Part shown: positions 54,682 through 62,877 of the stretch, piece after piece | Position numbering within the stretch: the stretch's first letter is position 1 | Layout: every line of letters starts with the position of its first letter | Assembly: GCF_000177675.1 (NCBI RefSeq) | Contig: NZ_ADGX01000037.1 | Coordinates: forward strand, 1-64,000 | Source: Parafrankia sp. EUN1f | Lineage (GTDB): Bacteria > Actinomycetota > Actinomycetes > Frankiales > Frankiaceae | Length of the DNA stretch: 64,000 nt | Direction: 5' to 3' | Notes under the pieces: generated by a model | Told to the model about the DNA's origin: nothing | What the model saw: only the letters and a program-made list of their open reading frames with translations | Database searches by the model: none | Program-made: the position numbers and the translations under genes

Positions 54682-57021
54682 ATGATCCGGCCGCGTCGCG
54701 CCGCCGCGCGTTCAACGCGGCTGTTCCCCTGGCTGATCGTCGCGTGCTGGCTGCTGGCCGGCATAGCAATCAGTCCGCTCGCCTTCAAGCTCACCGAGGC
54801 ACAGACCAATAATGCCTCCGCATTCCTTCCCAAGGATGCCGAGTCGACCCGCCTGCTGGAAGCGCAGAAAACACTTCCCGGCGGGGATTCCGTACCTGCG
54901 GTGGTCATTCTGCACCGCGACACCGCGCTGACCGACCAAGATCTGGCCGCCGCCGATGCCCTGCGCACGGAGCTGCAGGGATTCGCGACGACACAACTAC
55001 CCGCGGTCATTCCGTCAGGTGATCGGCGAGCAGCACTGATCACCGTCCCGATGCCGCAGGACAAGGACGCCGACCGCTTCACCGGAAACGTCCAGAAGAT
55101 GCGGGAGATCGCCAAGCGCACCGCCACGGGGAACGCCGGTCTCACCATCGCGGTCACGGGCCCTGCCGGTCTCATCGCCGACACCTACGACGTGTTCTCG
55201 ACAATTGAGGACGCGCTGTTGATCGTCACTGCGTCCATCGTGGCTGTTATTCTCCTCGTGGTCTATCGCAGCCCATTCCTCTGGATCGTTCCGTTGCTTT
55301 CGGTCGGCATCGCCGACCAGATGGCCGCCGGCCTGATCTACCTGCTGGCCAAACACGCCGATCTCACGGTCAACGGCCAGAGCTCGGGCATGCTGCGGGT
55401 ACTCGTCTTCGGCGCGGGCACCGACTACGCACTACTGCTCATCGCGCGATATCGAGAGGAACTGACCAGACACGCCGAGCCCGCCGCCGCTATGCGGATA
55501 GCGCTGCACCGAGCCGGGCCGGCCATTCTGGCCTCCGCCGGAACCGTGATCATCGGCATGCTCTGTCTGCTGCTCGGCACGTTGAACTCGCACCGCGGGC
55601 TGGGTCCGGTCTGCGCGCTCGGGATCCTCGTCGCGGTGGTGACCATGCTGACGCTGCTCCCGGCAGCGATGGTGGTCGGCGGTCGGCGTCTGTTCTGGCC
55701 GTTCGTACCGGAACTGGGCAAGCCCGAGCACATCGAGCAGATCGAGCGGACCGGTTTCTGGGCGAGGACCGGCGCCGCGATCGCCCGGCACCCGCGCCGC
55801 ATCTGGCTCGCGACGGCGGCTGTCCTGGGCGCGCTGGTCATCGGCATGAGCGTGCTTCCCGGCGTGCTGCGCCAGGACCAGGCCTTCCGCAACGAGGTGG
55901 AATCCGTCAAGGGTCAGCACCTCGCCGAGCAGAGCTTCCCCCCGGGCGTCACAGCGCCCACGTTCGTCGTCGCGAACGCGGGTCACGCGGACGAGGTGGC
56001 CGCCGCGGTCCGCGCGACACCCGGAGTGGTCGGCGCAGCTGAAAGCGGTCGGACGTCCGAGCTGGTGCAGTTCCTGGTGGTGCTCGACTCAGCGCCCGAC
56101 AGCACCGACTCGTTCCACGCCGTGGAGGACCTCCGCACCGCGGTCCACGCGGTACCCGGCGCCGACGCCCTGGTCGGCGGGAACACCGCGGTGAACCTCG
56201 ACGTCCGCGACGCCGCGATCCGCGACCGCGGTGTGATCATCCCGGTCGTCCTCCTGGTGGTCCTGCTGATCCTCGGGCTGCTGCTGCGAGCGATCGTGGC
56301 ACCGGTCCTGCTCATGGCCACGGTTGTGCTGTCGTTCTTCGCCGCTCTTGGCGCGAGCGCTTTGGCCTTCCGCTACCTCTTCCATTTCCCCGGCATCGAC
56401 CCGGCGCTCCCGCTTGTCGGTTTCATCTTCCTGGTGGCGCTCGGCGTCGACTACAACATCTTCCTGATGACCCGGGTGAGGGAAGAGGCGGGGCAGATCG
56501 GGCACGCCGCGGGCGTCCGCCGCGGACTGGCGGTAACCGGCGGGGTGATTACCTCGGCCGGAGTCGTTCTCGCCGCCACCTTCGCGGTGCTCATGATCTT
56601 CCCTCTGGTTCAGCTCGCCGAGGTCGGCTTTCTGGTGTCTTTCGGGGTTCTGCTCGACACGCTCGTCGTCCGCTCGGTGCTGGTGCCGGCGCTCGCCCTG
56701 GACGTGGGCCCCGCCGTGTGGTGGCCGAGCCGCCCAGCCCTCGCCGCGGCGCCCCGCGCGGCCGGTGTCGTCCACCCGGCCCCCACCGACTCCGTGGCTG
56801 TGGACGACATGCTCACCGAGGTCCACCTGCTTGCGCACGACAGCCCTCGTCACGACACCGTTCAGGACAACGACCTTCAGGGCGACCACCCTCAGCGCGA
56901 CCACCTTCAGGGCGACCACCTTCAGGGCGACGACCTTCACCATGACGCCCCGGCACCGCCCGAGCACGGCCACCCGCGTTCCCAGGAGGGGGCGCGGGCG
57001 AGGACCGGCCGAGACGACTGA
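54682..57021 (+). CDS. MMPL-family transporter with His/Asp-rich tail
   Basis: The 779-aa protein has the RND/MMPL plan: helix 1 (RLFPWLIVACWLLAGIAISP), a periplasmic loop, five helices around residues 170-340 with GAGTDYALLLIARYREEL, a second loop, and five helices around 510-680 with ALGVDYNIFLMTRVREEAGQ. The two GxxxDY motifs carry the proton-relay Asp-Tyr pairs. It exports a lipid or drug by proton motive force; the substrate is unknown. The last 75 residues include DHLQGDHLQGDDLHHD, a 15-bp DNA repeat giving a His/Asp-rich cytosolic tail. The ATG at 54682 has GGAGAGGG upstream. Confidence 0.88.
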   Translation: MIRPRRAAARSTRLFPWLIVACWLLAGIAISPLAFKLTEAQTNNASAFLPKDAESTRLLEAQKTLPGGDSVPAVVILHRDTALTDQDLAAADALRTELQGFATTQLPAVIPSGDRRAALITVPMPQDKDADRFTGNVQKMREIAKRTATGNAGLTIAVTGPAGLIADTYDVFSTIEDALLIVTASIVAVILLVVYRSPFLWIVPLLSVGIADQMAAGLIYLLAKHADLTVNGQSSGMLRVLVFGAGTDYALLLIARYREELTRHAEPAAAMRIALHRAGPAILASAGTVIIGMLCLLLGTLNSHRGLGPVCALGILVAVVTMLTLLPAAMVVGGRRLFWPFVPELGKPEHIEQIERTGFWARTGAAIARHPRRIWLATAAVLGALVIGMSVLPGVLRQDQAFRNEVESVKGQHLAEQSFPPGVTAPTFVVANAGHADEVAAAVRATPGVVGAAESGRTSELVQFLVVLDSAPDSTDSFHAVEDLRTAVHAVPGADALVGGNTAVNLDVRDAAIRDRGVIIPVVLLVVLLILGLLLRAIVAPVLLMATVVLSFFAALGASALAFRYLFHFPGIDPALPLVGFIFLVALGVDYNIFLMTRVREEAGQIGHAAGVRRGLAVTGGVITSAGVVLAATFAVLMIFPLVQLAEVGFLVSFGVLLDTLVVRSVLVPALALDVGPAVWWPSRPALAAAPRAAGVVHPAPTDSVAVDDMLTEVHLLAHDSPRHDTVQDNDLQGDHPQRDHLQGDHLQGDDLHHDAPAPPEHGHPRSQEGARARTGRDD

Positions 57022-57106
57022 GCCTGGTTTCCGTCGCCGACGCGGACCTGTCATCGACTCGGACCTGCGGCGTCCTCGACCGTGCACCGTGAGATGGAAA
57101 AGGCTT
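57020..57106 (+). repeat. Dispersed repeat B, copy 1
   Basis: About 55 bp (57052-57106) from CATCGACTCGGACCTGCGG to GATGGAAAAGGCT match 62729-62786 at most positions. The left edge AGCCTGGTTTCCGTC is a degenerate inverted copy of the right edge GATGGAAAAGGCT. This suggests a small non-autonomous element with inverted ends, directly after the MMPL stop. Confidence 0.65.
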
Positions 57107-57247
57107 ACTGAACGCACACAAACAGACCGCGCACGCGCAGGTTTCGTTCCGGCCAATCCGTAGTCAGATTGGTCAATGCCGGCCACACGGTGACTACCAC
57201 TGCGAAAATGAGCGGGAACGCCGGGGTGCAGACCTTATGGTTGCCAC

Positions 57248-57772
57248 ATGCACACCGCTGCGCGCCCTGCCCCGGACAGCGCAGCGATGGCGGACATCTG
57301 GCGGGTTCCGCCGGAATGCTGGTCTGGGCTGTCACCCCAGCTCCGTCGACTACGCCGCCTGCTGCTCGCCGCCGTCGCGCTCCCGCTCAGCGTTTTCGCC
57401 GCGCTCGCCGGAGGCGGTCTCCTGGGTTTTCCGGGCCTTCTCGTCGGGTTCGTCCCACTTGCGGCGGCCGCCCTGGCCTGGCGGTCCATCGGCCGGGCAT
57501 GGGCGGCCTGGCGATACGCCGAACGCGACGACGACCTGCTTATCCAGCACGGCGTGCTGGTCCGCAGACTCGTCGTGGTCCCCTACGGCCGGATGCAGTT
57601 GGTGGATGTCACCTCCGGCCCGCTTTCTCGGCGGTTCGGGGTGGCCCAGGTGCGCCTGCACACCGCCGCGGCCACGACGGACGCGGTCATTCCCGGGCTG
57701 GGGCCGGACGAGGCCGCGAGGCTTCGGGACTCACTGGCCGCGCGCGGCCGCTCCCGGGCAGCCGGGCTTTGA
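57248..57772 (+). CDS. PH-domain membrane protein, YdbS-like
   Basis: The 174-aa protein has two membrane helices (LLLAAVALPLSVFAALAGGG, PGLLVGFVPLAAAALAWRSI) and a bacterial PH domain after residue 90 (RDDDLLIQHGVLVRRLVVVP, YGRMQLVDVTSGPLSRRFGV, AQVRLHTAAATTDAVIPGLG), the bPH2/DUF304 pattern. Start ATGs are at 57248 and 57287, neither with a strong ribosome site. It is coupled to the next gene by TTGA and forms a YdbS-YdbT type pair of unknown function. Confidence 0.85.
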   Translation: MHTAARPAPDSAAMADIWRVPPECWSGLSPQLRRLRRLLLAAVALPLSVFAALAGGGLLGFPGLLVGFVPLAAAALAWRSIGRAWAAWRYAERDDDLLIQHGVLVRRLVVVPYGRMQLVDVTSGPLSRRFGVAQVRLHTAAATTDAVIPGLGPDEAARLRDSLAARGRSRAAGL

Positions 57773-59487
57773 CCACAGCAGGTTCGGACCACCCCGCCGG
57801 CCCGAACCACGCCGCCGGCCCGTCCGCCGGCCAGGGTGACGGGTATCAGCACCTGCACCCCCTGACACCGCTCCTGCGGGGCTGGCTGTTGGTCGCGGCC
57901 GTCGCGGCGAGCGTGCTGAGGAACTTCGCCGACGAGCTGAGCACGCATGGCGTGCTGACCACTCTCGCGGTTCTGCTTCCCTCGGCCGCCGCCTACGGAT
58001 ACTGCGCCTGGCGGTTCACCCGCTACCGGGTCGGGGCCGACAGCATCCGGCTGGAAACCGGACTTCTCGTCAAACGTTTCCGCGACGTACGTCTCGACCG
58101 CATCCAGTCGGTGGAGATCACCCAGTCGTTGATCGCCCGCGCGACCGGACTCGCCGCGCTGCGGCTGGACCTCGGTGGCGCGCACGACGGAGACGAGGAG
58201 TCGGTCACCAGCCTGAGCTACCTGTCGCTGGACCGGGCAAGGACGTTGCGGGCCGAGCTGCTCGCCCGCGCCGCCGGAATCGCCCCCGAGGCGGGCGAGG
58301 CGCCCGAACGCCCGCTCACCATCGTCCCGCCGCGGCGGTTGGCCGCGTCCATCGCGCTTTCTCCCGGACCGTGGCTGGCCCTCGCCGCCGCCGTACTGCT
58401 TGTCACGCCGGCGCTGTTCACGGGAACCCTCGCCGGCTTCGTCGCGGTCACGCCCGCGCTCGTCGGTGTCTGGCGTACGTCCTTCCGTCGTTTCGCGAGC
58501 GGTTACCTGTTCACCGTGTCGGAATCGCCGGACGGCCTGCGTATTCGAGGCGGCCTGCTCGATCGCGCTCATCACACCGTTCCGCATGGTCGGGTGCAGG
58601 CGATCCGGCTGCACAGCTCACCGTTGTGGCGCTGGCCGGACTGGGTGGAGGTCCAGGTCAACGTGGCTGGCGACGCGCGAAGCACCTTGTTGCCGGTGGC
58701 GCCCCGGGCCCAGGCGGTGATGCTGGTCGAACGCCTGCTGCCCGGTGTGAGCCTGGCGGACGTCCAGCTGCTGCCACCACCGGGCCGTGCTCGGCTGCTG
58801 GCGCCGTTCCGCTGGCGCCAGCTCCGCTGCGGCCACGACGACCAGGTTTTCGTCACTCGCTCCGGACGCCTCTGGCAACGGACCGACATCATCCCGCACA
58901 ACAAGGTCCAGAGCATTCAGCTGGTCGCGCGACCGCTGCACCGCCTGCTGGGTCTCGCGGACGTCCACCTGGATTCCACGGGTGGCCCGGTGCGAATCCA
59001 GGCGCGTCTACGGGACGCGCGGGAGGCACGCCAGCTTGCCGCCGCGCAGGCGGAACGCTCCCGGCTCGGCCCGGCGGAGCCCACGCGTCAACGACGCGAA
59101 ACTGACCTCAGCGGGCTTGGTGGGATGTCACCCGAAGGTCGGGAACTCCGGCCCGAAGACGGTTCCCCACAGGCTCACAGCCTCCTCGTGCCTGCCGGCC
59201 CGCTCGGCCGCGACCGCGCGGGCCGAGAAGTCACGCGCCTGCCGAACACACACCGCGAGGTCGTCGAGATCGTCCCGACGCAGGTAGCTGGAGAGATCAC
59301 CCCGGATGTCGGACGGATCACCGACCGCGAGGCCGATCTCGTCCATGTACCGGAAGACCTCGGCGAGGCCCTGGCGGGTGTTGAGCCCACGGCCGGCGAG
59401 CACCTGCCCGGCGAGCGCCTCGATGTGGAACGACCGCAGGTGGCTCCCGCAGACCCGGTTCCACGCCTTGAGCAACCGGACCGCTGA
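57769..59487 (+). CDS. PH-domain membrane protein, YdbT-like, with long antisense overlap
   Basis: The frame begins with TTG at 57769, overlapping the YdbS-like stop. Three bPH2 units are visible: YRVGADSIRLETGLLVKRFR with DVRLDRIQSVEITQSL, then SPDGLRIRGGLLDRAHHTVP with HGRVQAIRLHSSPLWRWPDW, and a last TRSGRLWQRTDIIPHNKVQS. Helix pairs lie before and between them. Similarity to the family ends near 59100, but no stop occurs until 59487, so the frame runs 360 bp antisense into the nucleotidyltransferase gene. The last 125 residues look like a shadow of that gene. A missed stop by base error near 59100 is possible. Confidence 0.75.
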   Translation: MTTAGSDHPAGPNHAAGPSAGQGDGYQHLHPLTPLLRGWLLVAAVAASVLRNFADELSTHGVLTTLAVLLPSAAAYGYCAWRFTRYRVGADSIRLETGLLVKRFRDVRLDRIQSVEITQSLIARATGLAALRLDLGGAHDGDEESVTSLSYLSLDRARTLRAELLARAAGIAPEAGEAPERPLTIVPPRRLAASIALSPGPWLALAAAVLLVTPALFTGTLAGFVAVTPALVGVWRTSFRRFASGYLFTVSESPDGLRIRGGLLDRAHHTVPHGRVQAIRLHSSPLWRWPDWVEVQVNVAGDARSTLLPVAPRAQAVMLVERLLPGVSLADVQLLPPPGRARLLAPFRWRQLRCGHDDQVFVTRSGRLWQRTDIIPHNKVQSIQLVARPLHRLLGLADVHLDSTGGPVRIQARLRDAREARQLAAAQAERSRLGPAEPTRQRRETDLSGLGGMSPEGRELRPEDGSPQAHSLLVPAGPLGRDRAGREVTRLPNTHREVVEIVPTQVAGEITPDVGRITDREADLVHVPEDLGEALAGVEPTAGEHLPGERLDVERPQVAPADPVPRLEQPDR

Positions 59488-60219
59488 GATCACCCGGGGC
59501 CCGAGGTCCATCGTCCAGCTGGCATGGCGCTCCGGGCGCGTCGGCAACCAGCCACCGACCCTGTCCGGGATCACGTAGCCGGCGCGGGGGTGGTCGAAGG
59601 CAGGCACCAGATGGACGTCGGGCGCGGCGTCGTACACGATGCGCAGGGCCTGCCCACGGGTGCCGATCGTCTGCACCCGGTCGCCACCGATCGCGTTCCG
59701 GACGCAGACGAGAAGATCGCGTGAATCCCAGCGGAAACGCTTCCAGGCGCTGTTCGCGGCACTGAAGACCACGAAGATGTCCACCTCGTCGAGCGGGCGG
59801 ATCATCGTGTCGCGCCCGGCGGAACCGATGGTGGCCACACCCACGAGCGGAAGAGCACAACGCGGCGGGAAGATCGACCGCAGGGCCCGCTCCGCCTCGG
59901 CCCGCCGTTCGTCGATCACCGCACGGTCGTTCTCGCTGAGCCGAACGAGATCGTCCAGCTTGGCGAACGCGCGTGCGGTGGTGCCGACGAGCAGCGGCCC
60001 CGTCATCGGGCCGGTGACCGGGTTGATCGGCGACGCGCCGGTCACGGCGGGACCGGGCGGCGGCGCGGTTGTCTGCTCTCCACGCGGGAAAAGCGTGTTG
60101 GGTGACCCGGGAGTCGAACCCGCCGGCCGGCGCCAGTGCGGAGGAATGATCAGGTGGTCGTACGTGACCTCGCTCGGTCTGGTTCCGGCCGGAACCTCCC
60201 TACGGGCATCCACGCTCAT
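59128..60219 (-). CDS. Orphan CD-NTase-like nucleotidyltransferase
   Basis: The protein has 363 aa from the ATG at 60219, with GGAGG 8 bases upstream. Residues 1-80 are a Pro-rich extension. The nucleotidyltransferase core follows: VATIGSAGRDTMIRPLDEVD with the GS motif (132-133) and an acidic pair in DEVDIFVVF (about 145-147), then the third carboxylate in APDVHLVPAFD (Asp201). WLPTRPERH and the helical AVRLLKAWNRVCGSHLRSFH match the C-terminal part of cGAS/DncV-like (SMODS) enzymes. Such enzymes make cyclic or linear oligonucleotide signals in CBASS defence. No effector, Cap2 or Cap3 gene is adjacent, so its role is open. Confidence 0.75.
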   Translation of the reverse strand: MSVDARREVPAGTRPSEVTYDHLIIPPHWRRPAGSTPGSPNTLFPRGEQTTAPPPGPAVTGASPINPVTGPMTGPLLVGTTARAFAKLDDLVRLSENDRAVIDERRAEAERALRSIFPPRCALPLVGVATIGSAGRDTMIRPLDEVDIFVVFSAANSAWKRFRWDSRDLLVCVRNAIGGDRVQTIGTRGQALRIVYDAAPDVHLVPAFDHPRAGYVIPDRVGGWLPTRPERHASWTMDLGPRVISAVRLLKAWNRVCGSHLRSFHIEALAGQVLAGRGLNTRQGLAEVFRYMDEIGLAVGDPSDIRGDLSSYLRRDDLDDLAVCVRQARDFSARAVAAERAGRHEEAVSLWGTVFGPEFPTFG

Positions 60220-60732
60220 CGTGCAGACCTCCAGACGCAGGTGACGCGAAGGTGCGAGTTCCCCTTCCGAGCCACGACGGCCCCACTCGTCGCGGATGCC
60301 TCAGCCGGACCGGCCGACCGCTGGGCGACCGGCTACCGGTGGCGACATCAACTCCTATGGTGCCCCAGGACGTCACGTTCTGAACAGGGGGCTCGTGGCG
60401 TCGGCGTGTCCGACCGAGCCGGGCTGTCCACGAAACCACGAAGAAACTTTGTCGGATCGCCGACACCCCGCCCCTGAGGGGCCTCCACGAATACCACCCT
60501 CGCAGGGTGGAGGGGAAGCCCTTGACCAGCACCATTGGCACGTTCGGGCGGTATCGGGGCCGCACTGCGCGGGCCGCGGCGTTCCGCCTCCCACCGTCGC
60601 CAGTCCCACCCCGGGCGGCCCACGCGAGGGGCCACACTTCAGCACCAGCAGCCCAACGGTTCCGCCATTACTAACGTTGCGTAACAGATCACCGGTTGAG
60701 CAACCGACACACTGCGGAGCCACCCCGAGCGG
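60220..60732. other. Intergenic region, no gene recognised
   Basis: The region contains the promoter of the nucleotidyltransferase gene. GGGGCCTCCACGAATACC and CACCCTCGCAGGGTGGAGG near 60478-60515 form a modest hairpin (CCACCCT/AGGGTGG). No gene is supported. Confidence 0.4.
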
Positions 60733-61251
60733 TCACAGTGGCGGTCGAATCCACAATCTTCGGCGTTCGGTGAGCAGTACTCCGGTCGGCACGAAGGCCG
60801 TCGACTGGGCCAGGCGCTTGCCGACCACGTCGCCGACCCCGATCCGGCTCCCGACCACCAGGCCCCGATATTCCAGCCAGCTCGCGAGCGCCTGGACAGC
60901 CTCACCGCCGAAACCGTCACGCCGATACGGGTTGCTCACCCGAACGCCGACCACCGCGCGGGCGCGATGCGTGTCCGCGGCCAACAGCCCCAGCGCCGCG
61001 CCGTCCTGACCGCGCAACACCCAGGTGAGGCTCCCGGTGCCGGCGCTGACTCGCCGCCTCAGCTCCCTGCGCATTCCGGTCGGATCCGTGGCCGCGGAAT
61101 CCGCTGCCGCGGGGGCGGAGTCGAGCGCACCGCCGAAGAGCTCGCCGGCCGCAAGCCGCACCGGCCGGCCTCGGGCGGCCAGGACCATCGCCTGGGCTAG
61201 TTCCTCGGCCACGAAACCGACGTTCCAGACCGTGAGTGGAAGTGCGCGCAT
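60733..61251 (-). CDS. GNAT-like acetyltransferase
   Basis: The protein has about 172 aa from the ATG at 61251; a GTG at 61284 overlaps the epimerase stop and is an alternative start. The GNAT fold is suggested by SLTWVLRGQDGAALGLLAAD and RAVVGVRVSNPYRRDGFGGE followed by AVQALASWLEYRG; the acetyl-CoA loop reads RRDGFGGEA. The C-terminus (AQSTAFVPTGVLLTERRRLW) is usual for the fold. The N-terminal part (ALPLTVWNVGFVAEELAQAM) is unusual. The substrate is unknown. It forms an operon with the epimerase-like gene. Confidence 0.65.
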   Translation of the reverse strand: MRALPLTVWNVGFVAEELAQAMVLAARGRPVRLAAGELFGGALDSAPAAADSAATDPTGMRRELRRRVSAGTGSLTWVLRGQDGAALGLLAADTHRARAVVGVRVSNPYRRDGFGGEAVQALASWLEYRGLVVGSRIGVGDVVGKRLAQSTAFVPTGVLLTERRRLWIRPPL

Positions 61252-61276
61252 GCGCGCTGTGGTGAGGGTGGGGCCC

Positions 61277-62383
61277 TCACCCACGGCGCGCCGGCTCCGT
61301 GACGCCGAGCAACCCCCGGTCACGCAGCCAGGCGCCGGTCCGGCGCATCCCCTCGTCAAGGTCGACCCGGGGCTCCCAGCCGACGAGCTCGGCGATGCGG
61401 CGCCCGGACACCGTTCCGGTCCTGGTCAGATCCTGGATGGTCAGCGGGCCCAGATCCACCCGCACCCGCGGATCCACGTTCACGACGAGCTTGGCGCCGA
61501 GCCCGCGAAGCAGCCCGGGGCGGCGGCCTGACGCCGACCGAGACCGGCCGGGCAGCCGATCAACCGCGTCAACGACCTCGCACAGCCGTGCGGGGACCGA
61601 TCTCGGCGGCCTGACCTCCGCCAGCGCCGCATAGCGGCCGAAGAAGTCGGCGCCGGTCGTCGCCTCGGGACCGGTCACATGGAGCACCCGGCCGGCGACC
61701 ACATCGACGGGAGCGGCGGCCACCGCCGTCACCGCCGCGACCACATCGTCGACGTGGACGGGGCTGAGCCGGCCTCCGCCGCCGTCGACGAGCACGAACC
61801 GCCCGGCGCGCATCAGCAGCACCGGCCACAGCGTCCAACGCCCGGCACGGGGGCCGTAGGCGTCCGCGATCCGCAGCACGGTGACGGGCGCTCCGTGCGC
61901 CGCGGCGGCGTTCGCCGTCTGCTCGGCCGCGGCGATCGCGTCCGCACGTGGCTCGCCGGTGAGACCTACCGGCGCGGACTCGTCGGCGAGCATCGGCGCG
62001 TCGCCACCCAGCGCGCTCACGCAGGACAGGTGGATCACCCGGCCCACGCCAGCTCGCTGGGCGGCGTCCAGCACCGTCGCGGTGCCGCCGAGCAGCACCT
62101 TGCGCATCTGCGCGGTGGTGACACGACTCGGCGGTGTCACCCGGCCCGCCCGCACCGGCGTGAGCTCGCCGACCCCGCCCATGCCCACCGCGGCGGCGTG
62201 GACGAGCAGGTCCGCACCGTCGAGCGCCTTCTCCCAGTCGCCGGCGGTCGTGACATCGGCCTGCGTGATACCGGGCCCGCGCCGAACGTCGAGCGCGACC
62301 ACCTCGTCGCCCCGCTGGCGGAGCTCCTGCGCCACAGCGCCACCGAGGAATCCGGCCGCGCCGGTGACCACCGACCGAGCCAA
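61277..62383 (-). CDS. NAD-dependent epimerase/dehydratase (extended SDR)
   Basis: The protein has about 368 aa if it starts at the TTG at 62383, just after GGGAGGG; a GTG at 62395 is possible. The Rossmann motif VVTGAAGFLGGAVAQELRQR is at the N-terminus. DLLVHAAAVGMGGVG and LSCVSALGG follow; the usual YxxxK catalytic pair is not visible (EPRADAIAAAEQTANAAAAH stands in its place), so catalysis may differ. The C-terminal part includes SPVHVDDVVAAVTAVA and a long Arg-rich end. It probably acts on a nucleotide sugar or lipid-linked substrate. The open frame continues to 62599 without a supported start. Confidence 0.75.
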   Translation of the reverse strand: MARSVVTGAAGFLGGAVAQELRQRGDEVVALDVRRGPGITQADVTTAGDWEKALDGADLLVHAAAVGMGGVGELTPVRAGRVTPPSRVTTAQMRKVLLGGTATVLDAAQRAGVGRVIHLSCVSALGGDAPMLADESAPVGLTGEPRADAIAAAEQTANAAAAHGAPVTVLRIADAYGPRAGRWTLWPVLLMRAGRFVLVDGGGGRLSPVHVDDVVAAVTAVAAAPVDVVAGRVLHVTGPEATTGADFFGRYAALAEVRPPRSVPARLCEVVDAVDRLPGRSRSASGRRPGLLRGLGAKLVVNVDPRVRVDLGPLTIQDLTRTGTVSGRRIAELVGWEPRVDLDEGMRRTGAWLRDRGLLGVTEPARRG

Positions 62384-62672
62384 TCGCCCTCCCACCCGCT
62401 GCCCGATCCGCTCGGCTGGTCCGCGCTCCGCGCGTGCCGACGGCCGGAATCCGACACACCGGTCCGTTTTGGACCAGAGAATACGTGATCTACTGGTGCC
62501 GACCTCGCCGGACGAGATCCGCCCGACCTTGGGTCGGTGGCGAGAGATCGTACCCGGTGCGTCCGACAGCCCGCCGCCGGACAGATGGGACGTCCACAAA
62601 GGTGGCAGGTGCGAGCGGACTTGCCGCCCCGTCCGTGCCGCCGCTACTGCTGCTGCTGTACCAGGCAGGATC

Positions 62673-62708
62673 TGAGGATCGTGGTCGCCAGAACGACCAG
62701 AATCCTCA
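62673..62708 (-). repeat. 36-bp palindromic element, copy 3 (reverse)
   Basis: Read on the minus strand this copy begins TGAGGATTCTGGTCGTTCTG and ends ATCCTCA, matching copies at 39358 and 44466 without gaps. The outer arms are GATC on both sides. Confidence 0.75.
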
Positions 62709-62718
62709 GATCTTCAGT

Positions 62719-62786
62719 GGGCCTTTCCCATCGTCGGCTCGAACCTGCGGTGTCCCCGACCCTGCACCGCGAGATGGAAAAGGCTC
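62719..62786 (+). repeat. Dispersed repeat B, copy 2
   Basis: GGGCCTTTCCCATC at the left and GATGGAAAAGGCTC at the right are imperfect inverted ends of a 68-bp element. Its interior matches the repeat at 57052-57106. It lies 10 bp from the 36-bp palindromic element, so this spacer has collected two repeat families. Confidence 0.65.
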
Positions 62787-62877
62787 AACGGGACGTACCG
62801 GGTCACCGGCGCCGGCCGGTCGGACTCGCGGTGCCGCGCCGAGAAGCGAGGCGGCGTGTGCGGCGCTGTCAGCGCTC

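Noticed and set aside
59128-61251. A complete CBASS defence operon around the nucleotidyltransferase
   Set aside because: Neighbours are PH-domain, GNAT and SDR genes; none is a phospholipase, nuclease, TIR, membrane effector or Cap2/Cap3 protein.
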